From Enoplosus armatus (lineage: Eukaryota > Chordata > Actinopteri > Centrarchiformes > Enoplosidae): 64,000 nt of DNA. Below, piece by piece: positions 52,412-64,000 of this stretch (positions within the stretch are counted from its first letter, which is position 1; every line of letters begins with the position of its first letter). Under the pieces are notes generated by a model. That model saw only the letters and a list, made by a program, of their open reading frames with translations. It was not told the origin of the DNA and ran no database searches. Made by a program: the position numbers and the translations under genes. The DNA lies in contig NC_092189.1 in NCBI RefSeq assembly GCF_043641665.1, forward strand, positions 19,015,333-19,079,332, written 5' to 3'.

Positions 52412-52450
52412 CTATTCCTCATCTGCTCCACATGAGCAGATGAGGAATAG
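52412..52450. repeat. perfect 17-bp hairpin with 5-base loop
   Basis: CTATTCCTCATCTGCTC (52412-52428) is exactly complementary to GAGCAGATGAGGAATAG (52434-52450), with loop CACAT. Pairing falls off sharply outside the arms, unlike a typical miRNA precursor of about 70 bases. Confidence 0.95.
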
Positions 52451-55400
52451 GATAATAGGCTGGGTAGTATACACAAAAGTTCTGTTCTCAAATATGCAAG
52501 CTGTTCTGATTTTCCACAGAGGGCATCTGGTATCATGAAGTTTGGTGGCACTGGCGCTGATTTTATGGGATGACATGGATTTACTCCCATCTGTGTAAGA
52601 GTCAAAAATAATTATTTGTCTGAAGGCAGACACAATCTCAGTGTGGCACACAGAAACTATTTCAGGCAGCAGGGGGAGGAATCCAAAATCCAAAAAATCC
52701 CACTTTAAGTATTACAGATTATGAAATGTATATTATATAAAACATAGAAACCAGGAATTATACAACCCCAAGCATCTAAATTAGGTTACAGAATGTTTCT
52801 AGCAAATGACTAACTGAATGCAGACATGTCTACACTCCAACAATTAAAACATAAATAAATGGAGCTTAATAAATTAAAGAGGATTACACAGAAAGGAATG
52901 CAGATATGTCTCCCTCTGCCTCCCTTATCCCCCTTTCCAGTTGGAGATTATCAGTTCACACATTAATCTATTCAAGTTATTGTACTGATTGGAATAATAC
53001 TGCAGTATAAATACCAAATGAAAATACAGTGCTTATATAAATGAACCTTAATGATCCTGACAGATTCAAGAGACATACATTTAATAATCAGTCTTTAATA
53101 CAGATCTGAAGTAAACGTGTCTTACCACAGTCAAACAGAGAGTAGCCTACTGATACTGATATTCCACAGAAAAAGGAAACCAAGCCAAAAAACAGTCCCT
53201 TAGAAAGCAGAATCCACATCCATTTCGTCCTGCGTTTGCCTCTATCTCAGAAATCTCTCCAGAGTATCACAGCTGCAGGAAACTACGGCACAAACGACCA
53301 GACGCACATTCTTCATGCACGGAGGAAAGATTTGATTTTGTTATTTTTTTGTTTTCTTGCATTTTCGAGGCAAAATCTGTTCAACTTTGTGAGCACTATC
53401 TAATACGAGCAGGACAAAGAAGATTAAATAGGTCTGTTTGTCTGCTAATACGATTGGAGGCTGCTAGCTAGTTACCTAGTCTGGTTAATTAACCCCCAGA
53501 GGTTTAGAGAGAGCAGAGGCTGCGATCTCGATAGGCCTACTGGGCTCAATCAAGACCACAAACTGAACATTGTACATGGCATAAAAGTGTTGTAGTAAAC
53601 ACATTCTCTTCTCTCTGCCAAACCCTGGGGAGCTCTTAATCAAACCACAGTGCACACATGATGGTGCCTCCACACAAAATGAAGAGGAGAAGAATGGAGA
53701 GGAAAAAAAAGAAAAGTGTGCAGACTCTCAGGCCCTTGGCCTTTTATCTGAACTCCTCTGTGACATTTTAGCTCTGCTGCTGTCTGTGGAGACTGTTTTT
53801 GCCAAATGATGGGAAGAAATCACAATATATTATAGGGAATTATGCTTTGTCTTTAATTATGTGCTTCACCTTGTATGGTTTTGTTTCTCACAGAGAAGTG
53901 AGTTAGCATAATGCAAGTAGAGTAATTTCATTGATCTATGTTTTGTCATTCAACTCTGAATGTGATCATTAGCAATCTGTTGTAATGTAACGCTTCTCCC
54001 ATTCAGTCTAATGTTACAGACGTTACGAGCGTAATCTGTCCAAATGGCGTTTTTTTTCTCACATAATGAGCATGGATGTCACTGTGCACAAATGCAGTTT
54101 TTTTCTGCTTAATTCACACTTTGTTATTTACACTATGTGTTCAGGGATCACTGGCACATTTTATGACCGCTGGGCAATTTAAACCTGGTTAGAGATGTTT
54201 AAAGAATTCAAAATTAAACAAATGCCAGTAAGAAAATAAACATCTCGTCTTTATTACTGAAAATGTGTTTTTTTTTGCAGTTGCTTGTACTGCACCTGTT
54301 AGGGAATCTTGATTATTTGGGAAGGTAAGACTGATGAAACAAAGTAATGAATAATGTTTGCTCATTAAAAAACATCTTGATGGCGTCTTGCTTCTTTAAT
54401 TTGATATGTATCTGCTTCAAACAGGGTGTTGTGGGGTAATTCAAACGTGGTGAATAACGGCAGCCTTTTCTCCATGTTTAATTACGACTCCTGTACTGGT
54501 ACATAGTGAAGAGAGCACAAAAAAATCCCCAAAAGATACATTTTAGTAACTGGTGGTAAACTTAAAAAAGAACAGGCAGTTGGAGGAAGACAGTAAAGGT
54601 TCCAATCATATCACCAGGGCAGAACATTTATCATTTGTCGAGGCCTTCTTGTAAATCACCACAAGGTCTTGCCCCCAAATTACCCAGGACACAGCCAGAA
54701 AATAAATAATTAAAAGCCCATTTTCTGATGCGAGGTTCCTGAATGATAAATGATGAGGCTTGGATGGCGAGCACGAGGAGTCAAGCTATGCAGTCCTTCA
54801 AAACTTGGTGGAGGGAGGTGAAGGATAAGGCGGTGGGGTGAGTTCATGGGTTCCTGTATTATAGAAGCAGACTGACCGATTGACTGAGAGAAATGATCTC
54901 CAAACAAGAGCAAGTTGATGAAGTTCTGCATTGTATAATACCATGGTTACATGAAGCTTTATGATTGACACGTCAAATACAGTTCTGGTCAACAATTGTT
55001 CTAGAATTAGTGCACAAAGTAACCATAGCAACAGCACTTTTGCTTCCTGCCAAATTTCTCTTTAAATTAAAATCACTGCTGAAAGCATTTCCTCCAATAT
55101 TTCCAGCCGTGATTTTCTTTTAGTTTTTTGTTTTTAATAAGAGTAGGCGGAGCTACTGTCAATCAGGCGTGATATCAGCACTATTACATATGTTTATATA
55201 TGTAACACGACAGTCTCAGACATTATATATCTACATCCATGGGTTACATGTGGCACTCAAGTGGATGATACAAATTAAAAGTCTTGACAAACAATACTTC
55301 CTGTTATTGTACATTTGTTTGTAAAAAAGTTAAGTCACAATGCATCAAATGTTAAACTTACATAGTCCTTTTATAACACAACAGTCTACTTTCTTGTAAA

Positions 55401-56983
55401 AATAAAACTGATTTGTCTCTGATTTGTATTTGACATGAACACATACAGACCTTGAAAACAAATGTCCCTTCTGGGACAATAAAGACTGTCTACGTACTGT
55501 ATCTATTTATGCACTGCAGTACAATAATAATAGGTATATTATACAAACAGGACATTACAGATAATACAAATGTATTTGGTATCTGAAAGCTTCAGCAGAC
55601 TGTTTATCAGACCATCCCATGTTTTATATGTGATAGTTCTCTCTGTGAATCATATCAGATATTAGATTAGTCATCTCTTATTTTCAGGGCAAAAGCAGCT
55701 CTGTCTGGTTTTTATCTCTTAAGCGCTGCCCCAGAAATTACCCATCTATCTCACATCTATGAAAAAAGATAACAGCAGAACTAGACAGAAACAGAAAGTG
55801 CATGTTGTTGTTTAGATTCATCGTGAATACGCAGACCTGGTAAATCTGCCCTCTAGATTTTAGCCACACAGTGACTTGTGATGGGGCAGCAGAGGTATCT
55901 GTTAAATGTTTCTTTGCTTTAAAGCTTAAGTGTGTTTTGTATTTTCTTTTGTACTTGAAATCCTGTAGAGTTATTTCATGTCACCAATATAAATAGCTTA
56001 ATTCATGCATGTTGACCGACCACTTGACTGACAAAGGACATTGCATTAAAATAGGAAGCAGAAAATTATACGCACAACAAAACAAGGAGGCAAATGTAAA
56101 TGTTACATGAAACAAGATTCAATGATGACACCTCCAGGTAAATACCAGCCTAAAAAGGTACATTTTGAGCTTTTTGCTGCTTTCTGTATTTTCAACAAGT
56201 TAAAAGGCGACTCCCATAACACCTGAGGGACTATTGGTTGTAGTACAACATCACACAACGCTTTTCTGAATTCACCCACGGAGCTTCATCAGCTAATGTT
56301 ACAACAATCTCAAAACAGATTTGTCATATTTTATAAAGCCAGTCGCAGTTGAGAAGCCAAATACTGAAAAAAGACAAGTTATAATCCACTGATGGATAAT
56401 TGAAGGCAGAGGCCGCACCGATAAATAACCTACAACACCATCCACAGGTCCAAGTCATGTCATAAGTAATTAGAGTCAGCACCCAGAGACAACTGTGACA
56501 AAGGAAAAACAATGTCCTTTAAAGGCTAGTCTAAATGTCCAGTGAAACAAAGTTTAGTCCAGTGGTATGTGAACACCTTCATATTCCAAGTCCACATCCA
56601 AAGTCTCTTACATGACGCTGCTGACAGTATATGTACTGGGCAGGTACTCAGAAGATACATATATTCAGCTTTCTCATCTAAAAATATCCAGAAATTTCAA
56701 AGGAATGATTCAAGTGTTTACTTCAGAAACATTATTCTTTCTAGGTGGGAAATGCTTGCAAAGAATAGACCACCATGGAATAATAAAACCCTCCATTAAA
56801 ACACATGCTAATGAAATCTGTACTAGGTTTAGCAGCTCCCAAAAGCAGGGTGAGGCAGGGTTCACTACAGATTTTATAGACCCCAGAAGCTGTTGAGTAA
56901 AATCATGTCTTCATCTCCATCATGGGCAACATTGACAGACTAATATCAGATGTCAATACCCCCTTGATATACAGCATTGGCTT

Positions 56984-56990
<7 letters not shown>

Positions 56991-57015
<25 letters not shown>
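56991..57015. repeat. (CA)n microsatellite
   Basis: Twelve and a half perfect CA units. Confidence 0.95.
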
Positions 57016-57016
<1 letters not shown>

Positions 57017-57149
57017 GACAGACACACCAAGGCTGGCATATGAGAGTTTAGGCAAAACACGCTTCCCTCCTGTTCTCACTTTGCAAGTTGCTAGTTATCA
57101 TATCTCACACAGTCAGGTTCAAAAACGTATCTCTGCATGCCTTACTGAC

Positions 57150-57490
57150 ATTTCCAGGTGGATGTTTCCCACAAGCTCAAGTTCAAAATGACTTTCTTCC
57201 TCCCTGAGAAAACCTATCCCACACAAGATGAAACTACAGTAACACCTTTCCTATCTGCCAAGACCTTTGTGTGATCTTCGACAACCAACTGCCCTATAAG
57301 ACAGTAGCCACTATTCCAACCAGGAAATTTGCTCTCTACAACATCCACTGGATCACACTAAGAGCTGCTCTCATGAGAGAGAGTTCTTGCTATTGTCATC
57401 TCCAGGTCCCAACAGTGCACTTCAGTCAGAACAGCATATTCTCTCCCAATCTTGTGAGCAGAACAGCAACAGAGTTTTGTGGCACATGAC
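57150..57490 (+). mobile_element. decayed L2/CR1-type LINE RT fragment
   Basis: Translated pieces in order, with one frame change near 57265: 'MTFFLPEKTYPTQDETTVTP', 'LCVIFDNQLPYKT', 'RKFALYNIHWI', and a diverged remainder. They match the region around 'K.ELLFLPEK' through 'NLGVIFDDQL' and 'RFALYNIRRIRP' of the reverse transcriptase C-terminal part in Jockey-group LINEs. It overlaps the family region truncated in the 22.6 kb copy. Both copies lie on the plus strand. Many substitutions; dead. Confidence 0.7.
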
Positions 57491-60400
57491 ACAAATGAGT
57501 CCATCTTGACCCCTCAGCCCTTCACAATGCCACAACTCTTTACCAAATCAGGGTTCATATCTCACCACCACTAAAAGCCCCTGAAAACTCTGTGAAATAA
57601 ATCTTCAGTATTTCAGAAAAAGAAACATCCTTGGGTATCACTTTATGAGTTTTACACCCAAAAACTCAAATAATCTGCTTCATCAGGTCTGTGAGGGTGC
57701 AGTGCAGATCAAATTTGGCTGACTCAGACTTTAGATTAAGATGCTCTATATCTGCTAATTGTATAAACTGTAAAATGGAATTGTAATAAACGGAAGTGCA
57801 TTTCTGCAGGGGCACATGCGCACACATACATCTTTTTTATTGTGTAACCAGACCTTGCACTTTTAAAGAGTCCAGAACTCTAAACTTTGAGCCGTGGATG
57901 CCAGTTCTCTTTTCCCCCTGATAGCTTTGGGATCATAACATTGTAATGTAAACTCAGATAAAATGAGCCTCAATTTCTTCTTCTTAGTGGCCCTGCTGAA
58001 TGTGATTCCATCAGCTGTGGCAGGTAACATTGTGCCATATTCACTCCTAGAGATGAGATTAGGTCGGCAATGAAATATGTACTCATCCACGCGTGAGCTC
58101 TCTCAATATGTCACGGCGACATGAAGGAAACAAAAAAAAGACAACCTTGGAACGTTAAGGAGTTTTGTCGTGAGAGCTCTGCCCGAAAAGCTTTCTCATT
58201 ACTTTATAGTGCTGTGGGGTGTTTTTCTACATTGGGTTGAACTGCATAAAGACTCAGTAAATGAATTGAAGCCCAGTTAACCAGAAAGGACTTGGTGATA
58301 GTTCCCATTGATCTAGAGAATTGTAGGCCTACACGTTTTGAGCTTCTGCATGAATTGATGAAAGAGACTTTTTGTCTTCCAGAGTAAAACACATACATGC
58401 ACAGGCACAGACTCCTGAAGTAGTTTACCGCTGCTGGATCAATATTACCCATTGTAAGTAGATGAAGGTACAAGCTAAATGCTCAAAATCAAAAAGCAAA
58501 AGCAGTATGAAATGTGAAACAATTCTTCTGTCAGTACTGCTTCATCACAGTTAGTGCAACAGCACCCTGGATAATGCATGTGGGCCGAGACGATACACAC
58601 TGTTTCAGACTTGATAGTGATTGACTGTGAACTATGGATTGTATACATAATTATATTATGATCTATAGCAAAGCAACCCCAACATGCATTTGATTGAGAA
58701 GTCAATTCCTTGTTCACCTATGCATGAAGCAGCTGTAAATCTATACATTTCTTTTTAATCAACATTATAAAGACGTTACTAAGGTTTATATCTGAGCTGC
58801 AGTAGGTGCTCTCCGAAGCAGCTGTCAGAGGTATATCCTATTGTGTGTTTGCTCCGGCTATGGCAGTTATATCCAAATAACTGGGATCTGTATTATTTTC
58901 AGCTTAGTTCCCAGCAGCAATAATGCAGTGTCAGAAATTAAAAATGTTTGTGTTTCACAAGCTGGATTGGTACACATGAGAGTAGATAACTTAAGTCCAG
59001 GGTTGAGAATATGATATAATATGTAATATATATGACATATATATTTTACATAATGTGTAGAATGAGTAATTATTTACAGATAATTAGGGAATGATAACAT
59101 GAATTCTACAAACACGATATATCTATCAGAGATTAGTGGGAACTGTGCTTTCTCATTAAATCAGCAAGTCTGTTTGATGGAGTGTTTAATGATTGATTGG
59201 AAGCAGAACAAAACAACAAAATATTACCAAGTGAGATAACAAAATAGTGTAAAAACATCATGTTCAGGTGCTGTTAGCAGTCAGTGGCATTTATGTGATT
59301 AGTAGACGTTGAAATTATCAGCTCTGCCTGCTGCCTGGGAGCCCTGCCCTGCCTTAAAGATCTTTCCCATTCAATTTAACGGCATGTTGCCCCCGTCCTC
59401 CTTAACTATTTGCCTGTGCCGTTCCGAGGCAGTGCATCACTTCTGCTTTCTCACTGGACGGGACACTCCACAGTCCTAGCTGAAGATGGGTGACCATTAC
59501 CTCCCAACCAACTCTGCCGCATCACTTAGCTCAGATTTAATTAACTTCAACCAGCCTTACTCCTGGAGTGATGGCTGCAGAGGACTGCCCATTGGGGGTT
59601 TCTGATCAAGAAGCGGACAGGAATACAAACTAAGACTTCAAGCTGAAGGAAAACAGAATCACAAGCTGGTGATGCCACAGCTTGTGAAATCGCATAGAAA
59701 ACAACAGTAGGATTGTTCTGTGTGCAGTGGGCCAAGGCTTTTCCCTCCAAACCCAACCCTTTATTCTCCCTCCTCCCTCCTCCTAGCTCCCTTTCTGATT
59801 TTTCACTCCTGTCCTTAATTAGGCCCTACAGTTAAACAATGCCCTTAGCTTCCGAGGGTCTTACTTTACTAGCATTAAGAAAGAAAGGGGGAGCTTCATA
59901 TTCAACTCACATAAAACGATGAGAAAAAAAAGCAGCTGACGCGCCATAATTCACCCCTGGCTCTGTGGCTGCTCTCGTGGGTGAAAACCAGCTAGCACAC
60001 ACACATGCACACACTGTGGCTGAAAATATATTTAATATGTTCTATGTGGTTCGACATAGCGGTGTGGTCCGACGATCTATTTAAAGGCATGTAAGAGTGG
60101 CATCTCCATTTAAAGCGACTCCGTCCGTCTGTTCTGGCCTCCGTTCTTCCTGGATACCAAGTGATCCATGAGGATTTCTCCCCAACACTGTCAGCAGCGC
60201 CTGACAAATGTGCTACCCCTGCAAAACGCTTGTACAAGCACAAACATATCTGGACTATTTATCTTCCTGCTGGAAAATTTATCAGAATATGAAAGCATAT
60301 CAACCACATCCATTTTGTTTGGAATCAAATCTGACAATAACAGGCAGACATTGGGCAGATGATAGATGGCAAAATGTAGAAGAAAACAGAAAATAGCAAT

Positions 60401-60991
60401 TTCACACTAAAATTATTTCATGTTTAATATCCGGTTGGTTTCCTTCCAGCTATTCACATTTCAGTTGTGAAGAAGCAATTCTGAAGTTTGATGTGCCTTG
60501 AAATAACTGCGGTCAGAGATACATCACTGACTCAAACTCAGTAAAATATATTTTGCCCTATGGATCACCTTTTGTTCTGCCTTAAATGTATCTACTGTAT
60601 CATTCAAAACGTACACACTGTTCTTATTTTATGACAGAACATTTTAGCTTCACTCACACGTGCAACTTGTGAGTTTCCTGTTTTTCCCACGAATGAAATG
60701 TAAGCATGTCTGACTATTTGTGTTTGTGTTTGAGTGTTTGAGCATTTTCCGACCGGTTGGACTGCTTAAAGTCATTTCCGGGATACGTGACTGGTCTTAA
60801 TGACCCTGAATAAGTGTAAGCAAGTAAAAAAATTAAAATTAATGAATAAAAGTAGTGGGTACAGTGCAATCTGACAGTGACAATTAAACAGATATTGTGA
60901 TGTTTAATCCTAATAGCATACAATTATTGTTGTTGATATGATTCAAACAGCTCTGTATCATAATATATCATATTTCTGAGGGGTTGAAATT

Positions 60992-61316
60992 CCTAAAGGA
61001 ATAGTTCAACTATACTTATAATACACTTATATGCCTTCCCTGCCGAGAGTTAGATAAAAAGATTGACACTCACATATCTGTACGGTGGATATAAAGCTGG
61101 TGACAGATGCCAATTCACTTAGTTTAACATAAAGATTGGAAACAGTTCTTTAGAGGTGCTGGAAGGCAGATTTTGTTAGCTCTGAAGCTGACCGGCTGCT
61201 GGTTGTAGCTCCATATTTACCGTACTGATGTGAGAGTGGTATCAATCTTGTCATCTGACTCTCGGCAAGAAAGCAAATAAACTTATTTCCCAAAATGTCG
61301 AACTATAGTATTTAGG
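60992..61316. mobile_element. 325-bp MITE with CCTAAA..ATAGTTC termini
   Basis: The left end CCTAAAGGAATAGTTCAAC and the reverse complement of the right end, CCTAAATACTATAGTTCGAC, are inverted repeats. The interior 'ccgagagttagat' and 'gactctcggcaagaaagc' form a second inverted pair. It matches, from memory, a teleost element with an 'aaaggaatagttcgacattt' terminus. No coding capacity. Confidence 0.75.
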
Positions 61317-62180
61317 TGTTTGGCCAGATTTTGAGATTTCTGCCTTACTTCATTTTTGGTTCATACAGTGTTTTACAACACCACCTGTTCAAGCAGTTGT
61401 AATAGTCCCCGTGACAAATGGAGATTTTAGAACATGGAAAAATTCACAATGATGCCCTTTTGTGACCTACTAATTTACTCAATTAATTTTAACTTCAACT
61501 ATTCTCTCTGACTTGAGTCAAATGTGCAGGTAGCTATTATCTGACTTGATTAATATGTTTCATTACTTCACAGTTCTGCACATTATGTTTAATCTCACCT
61601 TGGCACCAATTGTGGTACCTCTATTGCCCTTAACACAGAGCTGATTCCTCAATGACAAAGGAAACAGGATTCCTAACAGAGCTGTTCCAACATTTACTGT
61701 CACTGTATCACTGTACTATACAGAGTCAGTGGCACATGTTTCACTCTCTCTGCCCCCTGTGAGCAGCTTGAAGGCTTGCTGAGCACATTAATCCTCTGGG
61801 ATGGGGCCCTTTAGAATCATTTATTCACAGTTGGGGTTAAAGCACCGAGGAGTCAAAGGTCAGAACTTGGTCATTCATATCACCACAACCCTGGAGCTTT
61901 TCCATCAATGTACACTCTCTATCTGGGTGAGAAACCACAAAGGTCGAGGCACACATTGTTAGGATTGCTACTTTATGCAATTTTCTGGTCACTGGTATCT
62001 CAAGCAATGCTGTCACAGTTGGATTAGCACATGCCATCTGGTGCATATTTTCATCCAAAGTTGATTACAGTAACATGAGCAGACATATTGGCACTGGTGG
62101 TCATTTATGCAATTTAAGGCTTATATTAAAGTTTAATTCAATTCTCGTATAATGGTGAGAGAAGTCAATATACAGCTGTC

Positions 62181-62208
62181 AATATATATATATATATATA
62201 CACATATT

Positions 62209-62250
<42 letters not shown>

Positions 62251-62320
62251 AATATGATATATGCAATATATATATATATATATCTCAATATGATATATGC
62301 AATATATATATATATATACT
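62181..62320. repeat. AT palindrome plus 36-bp tandem repeat
   Basis: 62203-62256 is a perfect 54-base palindrome: CATATTGAG, alternating AT, CTCAATATG. The unit beginning CTCAATATGATATATGCAAT recurs 36 bases later (62248 and 62284). It is flanked by more (TA)n. The Ile-Tyr frame over it is an artefact. Confidence 0.9.
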
Positions 62321-64000
62321 CAACTGACAGATATAAGCAGAAAAGAAAGAACCATATGAAAATTTAAAAAATATGTCCAAATATGTAGGTTTAAAAATAG
62401 TTCAAATAGCATGTTCGTGAGTTACTACAGTAAACATCAATAGCCTTCAGCAATAGCTGAAATTCCATAGGCATGCAATCATATTTCTTCTGCAGGTCAA
62501 GCACTGTAGTACACAATAAGGCTAAACTCTCATTGGGTATTCATTGCCAGGAAGCTGCCTATTCATAAACAGGGAAACAATAACAGTATGACACAGTAGC
62601 AGTGAATATTTAAATAGCCTGAAGAACAATTCACATGATTTCACATAATTACTATCCATGGATGTCTATTCAACACAGAAGCAAACAACTGCTCTTGGCA
62701 GAACATGAGGGGGAAATTAAATGTTGAGTTTTTCTTTAGAAAGACTTGGATTGTCAGTGGCATGAATCCATTTTATATAACCGTGGCCTAATGGATGCAT
62801 ATACTAATAAACTGCATCTTTTCCCACTGCTGTTTGCAAAGTTTGCAAAGTTAGTGATGTGATGTTCTTCAAATTACATATAGATACAAATAATGCCATT
62901 TTAACTGACGTAAGTCACGCTGTAAACTGATCCAAAGTCTAATTTCTGTAAAACTCCTGATGGTTCCTGATGGAGAGATTGATAGGGAGAAAGAGAGATT
63001 GGCACAAAGCTTAGAGGTTCTAGTTAGGCTCCCTGTCATTCATGTAAAGAACATCATTGTAAGCTGAAATTCACTCCTCAGCACTCCTGTCAAAAGCAAC
63101 AACATCAGTGGTGCTGCTTTTGGGAATTTCACCCTGCACTGTGGTGCATCATCACATTGGCAGTTCTGTCTCCACCCATCTTTCATCTTTGGCACTGTTT
63201 GTGCTTTCATTATAATAACTCATCTTCATGTACTCTCAGTAATTTGCCATTCATGGTCGCCTATGGCGCCATAAAGCAGAAACAATGATGGAAATAGACA
63301 ATGATAACTATGGCTAGGATACTATCTTGGTCCACAGCGTTGTGCGCTGAGGCACATAAGAGCATATGTTTCTTTCTTAAAGCAATTCTGACCAAAACTG
63401 TGCTTCAAAATGAGTGAATTAATCTTATGGGGATGGGTTTAACACCAGTCCTATTGAAAGCACATAAGCTATTTGTATAATGTCTTTTCTAGCAGTTTCT
63501 TTTAAAGTTTCTTTTATGAATCTTTGCTTTAGTAGAGGAATAAAAGAAGAAAATGAAGGAGAGAGGCAATTGGCAATTGAGGGAGGCACGAGACAAGTGT
63601 CTTGGAGTGGATTCAAACTGAGATCGACTCACTTAACCCAAAAGGACACCCAAGTCTTTATGTTCCTGCTAAAGATGGGTTATGAAATCAGAAGAAGACC
63701 TCTGATGTGGCTTAGTGTGGAATGGGGTCAGTCTTAAAGGCACACAGCCACAGGTGCTTTTCCCACAAGCATTACCAACCTGGTGGCTGATTGAAACCGA
63801 CCTGCAAGTTTCTCCTGGAAGGCTGCATGGTAAAAATGAGCTCTTAACAGTTAGCCATTTCACCAAACATCCGGGCGAAAGAAACTATAGTGAGCTATTT
63901 TTACAACAGGACCAGTTGAAAGGTCCTTTAGCCAACAGACCATGTGTGATGTTATATAAAAAAAAAAAAAACTATGCTAGTTGTCTGTGTAAAAGAAATA

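Larger units (their letters stand above)
32783..64000 (-). other. lingo2: presumed 5'-UTR intron of lingo2 (open-ended)
   Basis: Inferred from the splice acceptor at 32783 and from family knowledge that LINGO2 has very long introns separating non-coding 5' exons from one coding exon. No donor site or 5' exon could be identified, and the transcription start is not visible, so the extent is a guess bounded by the window edge. The reading frames inside are short and lack recognised domains. Blocks 32.9-35.0, 35.4-44.1, 47.5-57.1, 57.5-60.9 and 61.3-64.0 kb contain no gene I can recognise. The repeats and hairpins within them are listed separately. Confidence 0.55.

Noticed and set aside
60660..60690. 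Sequence CAACTTGTGAGTTTCCTG, resembling miR-873 (a microRNA hosted by LINGO2 in mammals)
   Set aside because: It is on the plus strand, opposite to lingo2, and no complementary 3' arm lies nearby to form the precursor, so the match is probably coincidental.
62152..62367. 71-residue Ile-Tyr frame
   Set aside because: Produced by an AT palindrome and tandem repeat.

Overview
This window looks like ordinary nuclear DNA from a ray-finned fish, probably a percomorph teleost. It is AT-rich and almost gene-free. It carries many short decayed transposons and microsatellites of kinds that are common in teleost genomes. No bacterial, phage, CRISPR, rRNA or tRNA features were recognised.

Only one gene is well supported. 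It lies on the minus strand at about 30929-32770 and encodes a complete leucine-rich-repeat/Ig transmembrane protein of the LINGO family, closest to LINGO2. The whole coding region is in one exon. Just upstream are a splice acceptor (CAG at 32785-32783), a pyrimidine-rich tract and a CTAAC branch-point match, so the coding exon follows an intron and the transcript must begin with at least one further exon outside what can be seen. By this reading, 32783 to the right edge is probably 5'-UTR intron, although any small non-coding exons inside it cannot be recognised. Sequence left of 30929 is the 3' UTR followed by downstream flank.

Layout. 1-28.2 kb: downstream flank with decayed interspersed repeats (2.65, 4.15, 6.6, 8.5, 16.6, 17.0, 17.55, 19.48, 26.6 and 27.98 kb), a dead L2/CR1-type LINE fragment (22.6-23.3 kb), microsatellites and G/C homopolymers. 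28.2-30.9 kb: AT-rich 3' flank and probable 3' UTR with minus-strand AATAAA signals and a Pumilio-type motif. 30.9-32.8 kb: lingo2 coding exon. 32.8-64 kb: presumed intron with a second LINE fragment (57.15-57.49 kb), an inverted-repeat element (60.99-61.32 kb), repeat remnants at 35.0, 44.16 and 47.4 kb, AT palindromes, and several repeat-free blocks with homeodomain-type motifs that could be conserved enhancers.

Apart from lingo2, the open reading frames are short, lack recognisable domains and fit chance expectation or fossil transposons. I see no evidence for a novel multi-gene system. The most useful leads are the candidate conserved non-coding blocks near lingo2, the start-codon choice, and several perfect hairpins.
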